From Saccharomyces paradoxus (Eukaryota; Ascomycota; Saccharomycetes; Saccharomycetales; Saccharomycetaceae), in contig NC_047502.1 in assembly GCF_002079055.1 (NCBI RefSeq), forward strand, positions 682,001 to 746,000: a DNA stretch of 64,000 nt, in the 5' to 3' direction. This document shows positions 58,401 to 64,000 of the stretch, piece by piece. Below the pieces are notes generated by a model that saw only the letters and a program-made list of their open reading frames with translations, was not told where the DNA came from and did no database searches. The translations under genes were made by a program, and so were the position numbers. Position 1 is the stretch's first letter; every line of letters starts with the position of its first letter.

Positions 58401-61400
58401 CGTCATGGATTGCCAGATACAGGAAGGCAAAACTTTCTTTTTATGGTATGCCTTATCGCGTAATCAGCCGTGAAGAGCTTGGTACAAAATATCACCTGTT
58501 TACTAGACAGAAAACCAGTACTGTTGCTAACTTGGTCGTAAAAGAATTGGACTTTAAATTAGGTAGTCCTTCTTTCCCTCTAGACAATTATATGGATTTT
58601 TTATACCAGTATGGAAAAAAAGTCCCAAAGAATACAAAGTACACTTTGTTAATTATCCTTGGCCTGAAAATCAAAAGCGCATTGTGGGAGTTGCGGCTGA
58701 GAGATTATCCGATACCTGCCATATCATTTCCTGACACATTTACAACAGGTGATGTTGTATTTGCCGAAAAGATGCCAGCACCTTGCGCCCTTCATACCGT
58801 TTATGTTCCTTTTGTCAGCTCCGCGCAAAAAAGTCCCTATAATGATGCCAACACTATATATGGCTCCCATATCATTCGTACTCTTAATTCAGTCAAAACT
58901 TATTTTAATATCAGGTCAATGGTTACATCTTCTTCATCTGCTAGAATAACATGGGGGAAATCTCTGCAGCCCGGCTATGAGTCTTTGATGCTTTGGTTCG
59001 ATTTTTTAACTAAGCCTCTTATCGATCCATCCAAAAAGCTAGGATTTTGGGACAAATTCAGATACTTAGTACATGGTAAGTGGATATATGAGTTTTCAGA
59101 GAAAAGCGAGATCCACTTAAATATAAAAGGTTCGCACGATCCTTATAAGATCACCGATGATGGTGCGGGTCTGGCGTTCTGCTGGTCTGGCGGCACCACA
59201 ATTTATGTTCATAACTCCACAGATCCTAAAGAATTTTTAAAGATTGAATCCCAAAGATTTCAGTTGGCAGTGCCAGACTTTGCCAAGGTCAGTAAGTTTG
59301 ATAAAGTCTTTATGAAGCTTGATGGAAGAGTAATTTGGACGTTAGGTTTACTTTTTGAACAAGGTGATATATCTAAGGCTGGTGACGAAGAAAGGTTTCT
59401 TCCAAATAGGCCACATTATGAAATTCAGCTGATGAATCCAGATGGCGTTGCAGATTTGGATCACCATGATACCTACAAAGGGTTTAGAACATCCTTTATT
59501 CACATGTCATTTGGTGTCTATTCTTCGGAACACGGATCAATAAACAGTCTTTATCTTGCACCTTATGCTCTAACCCACTTTTTCAAGTGGTGGAACTTAT
59601 TCCATACATACACATCTGGTCCTATTAGGCAAGGACGGTTATTTACGGATTTACTTCAAAACAAGACAAAGTTTGGCCGCTCGCTATTTACAATAGCCTA
59701 TCAACTACATTTAAAACGCTTAATGGTCACGCATATTTATCGGCATATTACTACTCAATATGATCTTGAAAAAGACCGCAAAATAACTTTTACTGGACTG
59801 AAGGGGAGATTTGATTCACTAAAAATTGATTTGCATCAAAAAAGAGTTAAACTTACCCACACAAATCAGAAATTAAATAAATCAAAACCTGTCTGGAAGT
59901 TTAAGATGTCTAGGGGTGAGATTGATTGTGCAGAAGCAGATATCAGGATATTGTCGACGCTGTTTGACCAGGAAGCAGTTAAGGAAATTCTCAGTACTGG
60001 CCTTGATGACATACTTGAAGACGAGTCATCACGTCCTATTTCGCCTCAAGATGTAGAATACCTACGTGAATCAGATTGGTATGATTATGAGGACTATATA
60101 GACTTGAATCAAGTACCACTTGGTTCCTCACTTCCATTGAAGTTAGAAGCAATTCCCTTGCTGTACTCACCTAGGATATCTTACTTTAGAAAAATAAATG
60201 ACGACGGTTATGTTCTAGCTTACCCATTTGGCACCGAAGAATCTCACAATTGTCTGATTGGTAAGAATCACCCAGAATTGACTCAGGAAAAGTTAGCAAC
60301 TGAAAGAAAACGAGAAATAGAAGAGCAACTAAAATTATTGCATGTCACACTGGGTGAATTGCAATCAAATAAAAGCGGAGGTTCGGTAAATGAGAATTCA
60401 GAACGCTATGCACGTGAATTAAAAGCAGAGGTAGCTGAATTAAACCACAGATTGCACACAGTCAACACTATCTTGAGTGATTTGAAAATCTCGGAGGCTA
60501 TTCCTGGAGAAAATACTGATAGTGATAGTTCCAGCTCACTTTCCGATTCTGATGCAAATTTGGGAGATGTGGCTCCAACTCCTAACAGAATATCATTATT
60601 GAGGACCAATACCGTCGAGTCTTTTGTATCAATGAGAAAAGCCTCCACTATGCAAGTTGAGTCCACTTATGATAACCGTTTCATGGTCCATAATATAGAG
60701 TTGAAAATCGATAATAAAATTAGGCATCACCTTTTGGAATATGCCTCCAGTGCTTTTGAAAGGAAGTCTATGAGGTTTGCTTTGACTTATAAATCCGTAA
60801 CTATTTTAAAAGAATTACTAGGGAATGTGTTGACTGGGGTCAGAACATCTATAGAAGACTACGGATCAATGCTTGAGGACGATTTAGCTAGTAATTCGGA
60901 ATTTATTGAGCATTTTGAGAAACTCATCAGAGATGTTCCAAGTGATGACTTTGACTATGTTGATAATTATCTTTTCAGACTAATCTCTCCGCAGGTTCAA
61001 ATTAAATCGGATGTTGAAAAAAATGCGGCAGTTATTTTGGCTGCTAGGGATATAGAAATGGGAATTATTGATATAGTTCAAGTGTACGGAAAATCAGGAA
61101 AAAGGATTCCCGTTGATGTTGATACTATTGTAGAAACACGCTATTCTGCTGTTTCGAAGGACATTCAGTTGTTTACATTGTTCAAGAAGGATTTAGAGGG
61201 TCCTGAAGGTAGATTCTTTCATAAAAATGGATACGGTTCGGACAAAGAGTCTGATATATGGCCCCCATGGATTCCTCTTGAAATGTGTTTTGATGGCTCT
61301 TTATTAGATAAGCATGTCTTTTTAAAACGAAGATCAATGTTTCTGACTTACGTTGCTCCTAATCCCTTATTTTTCAGTGCCAATGACACATCGGCGTTTT

Positions 61401-62920
61401 CCTATGATTCGAGGTTTCGTATTGCATTTCCAGGACTGATTCTGACTTCTGATTGTCAACAATACTGTGCTGTATACGCAATCGCTGAGGATTTGCTTTC
61501 CTTTGGATCATCATTGGATGAGAAGGTTGAGAAACTTTCCAGGATTTTGTTTACTGATGAGGTAAGAAATAACTTGGAAAACCTTGATGTCTCTGTTGTC
61601 ACAGCCCTGCAAGATAGAATTAAAGAACTCTATTATACCCGAGCATATTTAAAGCTTCACGAGCCAAGATTGTTTTTGAAATCGGGACAAGAGTTAACTT
61701 TTGATATCCAGACTAGTACATTGAAGTTGACGTTACTTATGACGGCAATCAAGAAAACTTATGATAGGATGGGGAGTGGTAATAGAGTGATACAGAAAAG
61801 GTTAAGGTGGCAAGTTGGAACAGATGAACTGATATGGGAATTATATGATGAGAGCAAGACGCCTTTCGTAACTATCGGGTTGGGACCTTCTACCTTTATT
61901 CGTTCTGAAACATCCGATGGCACTAATAGTAACAAAGTATCTATTTCTTCATTACAGTGTTTCAACCAGCAAGAAAATCCCGTTTACACTGAACTGCTGG
62001 CTCCCTTTTATGAAAACTCATCCTATAATAAGAACGCCCCAATGGTAGAAATTTTTTGGATCTTGGGTCCATCAGTTGGAGGTATTTCAGATTTGCAGGA
62101 CTTGATTGTTTCCCTACAGCCGTTAATTTTCAAGATGGATCACAAAACATCGGAAAAACTAATGAATTATCTATTCCCAAAGATAGAACAAACTTCCATA
62201 GAACCCGATTCCCCAGAACTTGTGCCACGTTCTTCCACCAGTTCCTTTTTTTCATCCTCTCCAGTTTTACGGCACAGCCTTTCTAACGGCTCCTTATCTG
62301 TGTACGACGCAAAAGATGTAGACTCCTGGGATTTGCGTAGTATTCAGAGCAAAGAAGGTATCAAAAAGTATAAGGGTGATCATAGGAAACTGTCAGCCTC
62401 ACTTTTTGTGCAACCTGATTATAACATTAATGAAATGGTCAAAAGATCAGGGACATTTTTCAATGTAAAATCTATTATAATCCGGAAAACTTTAATGTCT
62501 GTATGTTACAAGGGTTCGCATAGCCTCTTGACTGATGTTAATAACCTAATTGTTAGAGTTCCTGTTTTGAAGTACCATAACAAACTGTGGTCAAGGGAAG
62601 AGTTCTTTACAGCCTTGAAGAGAGACGTTGTAAGAATAGTTTTACAACATTTGGGAAATATTATTGGTAACAAATTTTTACCTCATAAGAAAGAAAATAA
62701 GAAAAAAACTTCCATGGAAATACATCGACTACTAAGTCCTGATTCTCAAAGTCGCAACACATCACATATCCTTGAAGTCGAAGGGCACAACTCATTCCAT
62801 AACTCCACGCGCTCTTCAGATATTAGATCAATAAACTCAGACGAAACGTATAATGAAAATGATGGAAATGAAGTAAAACCATTTTACCCTGTTACGAGCG
62901 AATTTTCAAAAAATAAGTAA
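55451..62920 (+). CDS. HOB2: YPR117W/Hob2, giant bridge-like lipid-transfer protein
   Basis: Protein of 2489 residues, equal to the known ortholog. It belongs to the Hobbit/BLTP2 (FMP27) group, which forms a long hydrophobic groove that moves lipids at ER-plasma membrane contacts. The N-terminus has a membrane anchor at about 10-40 (VFKLLLGFMLFIISIQKITSLFVSWMLM). The body is repeating beta-groove units. A coiled coil with acidic loop lies at about 1620-1710, followed by Apt1/FMP27-type C-terminal segments, such as FAKVSKFDKVFMKLDGRVIWTLGLLFEQG earlier on. The frame opens 20 codons upstream with TTG and no ATG. It stays open through 7.5 kb without a break. Confidence 0.96.
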   Translation: MSMLPWSQIWDVFKLLLGFMLFIISIQKITSLFVSWMLMLRHSTVRKISFGYFFGTSIRRAFILTDFAQVYIGKISLRIGWKPGIVFHNVDLKLFEKNGHTTTHSTKDSRSYFNPRDQTFTFVINRRVLSILKLVFSFSTFFHTLALTVPNGKEYKLNIGSITISHPHDDTIKLEAFLHDFTHPETKDTLNHTGFFMVCKIGKEDDKGSNCSKVILKNWKSSLKISDVCWHLPEKKEKTSNTESVDSLPTSDDAEMLTSYRKMLKPFHYPLKTLNILDLKVENVKFIYKKKFTIRISSAQLYLESISILNNVSALELLPLNKPTWGDFELSLSANAVVVDIDGNTAVRIPFGNVILTSDILLFLLDNIPLQKTKISSILNIINPSVFLTIHQVLEILHLVDKFDNSETSSYTNATDRPLDILELDIDRLPSFNFELLMSNFISRLHISDEENVTFKVFSTHALFSRNNMSMSPKRGQLMQMHPDWPFAKTALVSDQLSNYIKIVGTSLSYLRIPTEQDANPVSIPVCGFERLDTFLDEFSNSKLIVQSTLRHSYVSLENIEVLHTLSRAFDKIYSLISSRTKRNAAHKARDEKMGNLNEIKKNFNWSLKLRLKDISCSLLIAGFLPKNLDPVEAENFNLSNVTRGAKVVLTESILLADSQEKNFTIVDASVYRFMDDTTHKPAPDVIVQFTNLLLSFNDLDEIHFSLPKIKFKMDVNIIWLWFYIRSIWIKFRPSSKLSRTSATSSKSVDVLDRLRVDIGKMIIELTLPHNTEVLLIFEQIGLSNTTKNLTIASLSAYVVSVYVKHIKAYVSLISINDFELNTQDLIRTKSAVINTSLIHFHAEYHFRFYMITDNIVTLYKSFKQIRLAFSNLSEFERLYPQQQLPKRISNLNVYCQDFLIDIEEDPFEQELGLILKVGVLEQRERLKKLEEFREKLSTYEDMNVRLRSLYDTSRGQTFFPDFYVNDQEYEQKAYLRLLENFSTSWIARYRKAKLSFYGMPYRVISREELGTKYHLFTRQKTSTVANLVVKELDFKLGSPSFPLDNYMDFLYQYGKKVPKNTKYTLLIILGLKIKSALWELRLRDYPIPAISFPDTFTTGDVVFAEKMPAPCALHTVYVPFVSSAQKSPYNDANTIYGSHIIRTLNSVKTYFNIRSMVTSSSSARITWGKSLQPGYESLMLWFDFLTKPLIDPSKKLGFWDKFRYLVHGKWIYEFSEKSEIHLNIKGSHDPYKITDDGAGLAFCWSGGTTIYVHNSTDPKEFLKIESQRFQLAVPDFAKVSKFDKVFMKLDGRVIWTLGLLFEQGDISKAGDEERFLPNRPHYEIQLMNPDGVADLDHHDTYKGFRTSFIHMSFGVYSSEHGSINSLYLAPYALTHFFKWWNLFHTYTSGPIRQGRLFTDLLQNKTKFGRSLFTIAYQLHLKRLMVTHIYRHITTQYDLEKDRKITFTGLKGRFDSLKIDLHQKRVKLTHTNQKLNKSKPVWKFKMSRGEIDCAEADIRILSTLFDQEAVKEILSTGLDDILEDESSRPISPQDVEYLRESDWYDYEDYIDLNQVPLGSSLPLKLEAIPLLYSPRISYFRKINDDGYVLAYPFGTEESHNCLIGKNHPELTQEKLATERKREIEEQLKLLHVTLGELQSNKSGGSVNENSERYARELKAEVAELNHRLHTVNTILSDLKISEAIPGENTDSDSSSSLSDSDANLGDVAPTPNRISLLRTNTVESFVSMRKASTMQVESTYDNRFMVHNIELKIDNKIRHHLLEYASSAFERKSMRFALTYKSVTILKELLGNVLTGVRTSIEDYGSMLEDDLASNSEFIEHFEKLIRDVPSDDFDYVDNYLFRLISPQVQIKSDVEKNAAVILAARDIEMGIIDIVQVYGKSGKRIPVDVDTIVETRYSAVSKDIQLFTLFKKDLEGPEGRFFHKNGYGSDKESDIWPPWIPLEMCFDGSLLDKHVFLKRRSMFLTYVAPNPLFFSANDTSAFSYDSRFRIAFPGLILTSDCQQYCAVYAIAEDLLSFGSSLDEKVEKLSRILFTDEVRNNLENLDVSVVTALQDRIKELYYTRAYLKLHEPRLFLKSGQELTFDIQTSTLKLTLLMTAIKKTYDRMGSGNRVIQKRLRWQVGTDELIWELYDESKTPFVTIGLGPSTFIRSETSDGTNSNKVSISSLQCFNQQENPVYTELLAPFYENSSYNKNAPMVEIFWILGPSVGGISDLQDLIVSLQPLIFKMDHKTSEKLMNYLFPKIEQTSIEPDSPELVPRSSTSSFFSSSPVLRHSLSNGSLSVYDAKDVDSWDLRSIQSKEGIKKYKGDHRKLSASLFVQPDYNINEMVKRSGTFFNVKSIIIRKTLMSVCYKGSHSLLTDVNNLIVRVPVLKYHNKLWSREEFFTALKRDVVRIVLQHLGNIIGNKFLPHKKENKKKTSMEIHRLLSPDSQSRNTSHILEVEGHNSFHNSTRSSDIRSINSDETYNENDGNEVKPFYPVTSEFSKNK

Positions 62921-63000
62921 GGAAACACATTCATGTATTTACCGTAAATATTCTTCAGTTACATAGTAATTGTATTATATACTAAAATGAAAGTTGGCGA

Positions 63001-63012
63001 TTTTTTTTTTTT
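63001..63012 (+). repeat. Poly-T tract downstream of HOB2
   Basis: Twelve T in a row, about 80 bases after the HOB2 stop and 165 before MRI1. Such tracts exclude nucleosomes in yeast promoters. Confidence 0.8.
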
Positions 63013-63174
63013 GAGCCGTTCCTTGCAGTGGTTTTCCAATTCCTCAGAGACGAGATGATGGATGGGCCGCACGGCCAAAGTATTCCTCATCCATCAATTT
63101 AGTGAAGTTAAAATACAGGGCTCAAGAGCAATATTTGCCACCAACGAAGTAGTCTATCAAAACCTTGAAAAAAA

Positions 63175-64000
63175 ATGTCGTTGGAAGCCATCGTTTTTAA
63201 TAGATTGGAGCCAGAAAAGGTTTCGGTGGAGGTACTCGATCAACTTCTTTTACCATATACTACTAAATACGTTCCAATTTACACAATCGATGATGGCTAC
63301 TCAGTTATCAAAAGTATGCAAGTAAGAGGTGCTCCAGCAATTGCAATTGTGGGTTCCTTATCTGTTTTGACTGAGATACAATTGATAAAACACAATCCAA
63401 CTTCTAATATTGCCACACTGTATTCATTGGCTGATTGGGAATCTACGAAAAGAGTGCTAAATAAGAGACTAGATTTCCTTTTAAGCAGTAGGCCAACAGC
63501 GGTTAATTTATCCAATTCTCTTGCAGAGATAAAAAACATATTAAAATCTTCAGATAACCCCGAAGCTTTTGACGGTAATTTATATAGTTATGTCTGCAAG
63601 TTAATCGATGAGGATTTGGCAAATAACATGGAAATGGGTGATAACGGGGCTAAGTACTTGATTGATATGCTACAAAAGGATGGTTTCAGTGACGAATTTG
63701 CCGTTCTGACGATTTGTAACACTGGATCCTTGGCAACTTCCGGATATGGAACGGCTTTGGGCGTTATCCGTTCTTTGTGGAAGGACTCGCTAGCTAAAAC
63801 TAACAAAACAAGTTCAGAATTGGACAGTGAAAAACTTCCCAAGATGGGCCATGTATTCCCACTGGAAACTAGACCTTATAATCAAGGGTCAAGGCTAACA
63901 GCGTATGAACTAGTTTATGAAAAGATTCCATCAACTTTAATTACAGACAGTTCCATCGCGTATAGAATCAGAACTAGTTCAATTCCAATCAAAGCAGCAT
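63175..64000 (+). CDS. MRI1: Mri1, methylthioribose-1-phosphate isomerase, 5' part only
   Basis: The first 275 codons; the gene runs off the window end and the ortholog has 411 residues. Mri1 turns 5-methylthioribose-1-phosphate into the ribulose form in methionine salvage. It starts MSLEAIVFNRLEPEKVSVEV. Family motifs: SMQVRGAPAIAIVGSL (phosphate site, about 49-65), LLSSRPTAVNL, then TICNTGSLATSGYGTALGVIR holding the catalytic Cys at about 180, and ETRPYNQGSRLTAYEL. The catalytic Asp would lie in TDSSIAYR near the end of the visible part. No upstream ATG in the frame competes for the start. Confidence 0.96.
   Translation, partial: MSLEAIVFNRLEPEKVSVEVLDQLLLPYTTKYVPIYTIDDGYSVIKSMQVRGAPAIAIVGSLSVLTEIQLIKHNPTSNIATLYSLADWESTKRVLNKRLDFLLSSRPTAVNLSNSLAEIKNILKSSDNPEAFDGNLYSYVCKLIDEDLANNMEMGDNGAKYLIDMLQKDGFSDEFAVLTICNTGSLATSGYGTALGVIRSLWKDSLAKTNKTSSELDSEKLPKMGHVFPLETRPYNQGSRLTAYELVYEKIPSTLITDSSIAYRIRTSSIPIKAA

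Overview
The window is nuclear chromosomal DNA from a budding yeast of the Saccharomyces sensu stricto group. Gene content, order and orientation match the right arm of S. cerevisiae chromosome XVI from MDM36 (YPR083W) to MRI1 (YPR118W) with no gene missing or moved. Compared from memory, the proteins look several percent different from S. cerevisiae: ASR1 and SNT309 clearly differ, MDM36 and SRP54 differ by small insertions, and SUA7, RPL11A and PIS1 look almost the same. A close sister species such as S. paradoxus therefore seems likelier than S. cerevisiae itself. That is an inference without an alignment. Genes are compact, AT-rich and almost intronless.

Layout. 1-8.3 kb: MDM36, a P-loop protein (YPR084W), ASA1, SUA7 (TFIIB) and SRP54. 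8.5-13.7 kb: YPR089W and the contact-site protein NVJ2. 13.9-14.8 kb: a three-gene C/D snoRNA cluster (snR41, snR70, snR51) with its promoter, all on the minus strand; I recognised it from boxes and guide sequences. 14.8-25 kb: ASR1, RDS3, SYT1, YPR096C, LEC1 and TMH18, the one gene with an intron. 25-40 kb: MRPL51, SNT309, RPL11A, PRE2, FHL1, COG4, ISR1, YTH1, RPN7, a small unknown ORF and tRNA-Thr(UGU). 40-64 kb: GLD1, RPC40, DBF20, MRD1, PIS1, YPR114W, RGC1, RRG8, the giant lipid-transfer protein YPR117W/HOB2, and the 5' part of MRI1, cut by the window end.

Shared regulation can be read in the DNA. Ribosome-making genes carry their expected signs: a Rap1-type site for RPL11A (whose co-activator partner FHL1 lies two genes away), PAC and RRPE elements at RPC40 and MRD1, and a Tbf1-type site before the snoRNAs. 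The two proteasome genes, PRE2 and RPN7, each carry a PACE (Rpn4) box about 150 bp upstream of the start codon.

I saw no transposon, LTR, CRISPR array or foreign island. I found no clearly new system. The best leads are an unassigned 96-codon ORF upstream of the tRNA, a long C-terminal tail on SNT309, a perfect inverted repeat between two convergent genes, and a repeated motif in the FHL1 upstream region.
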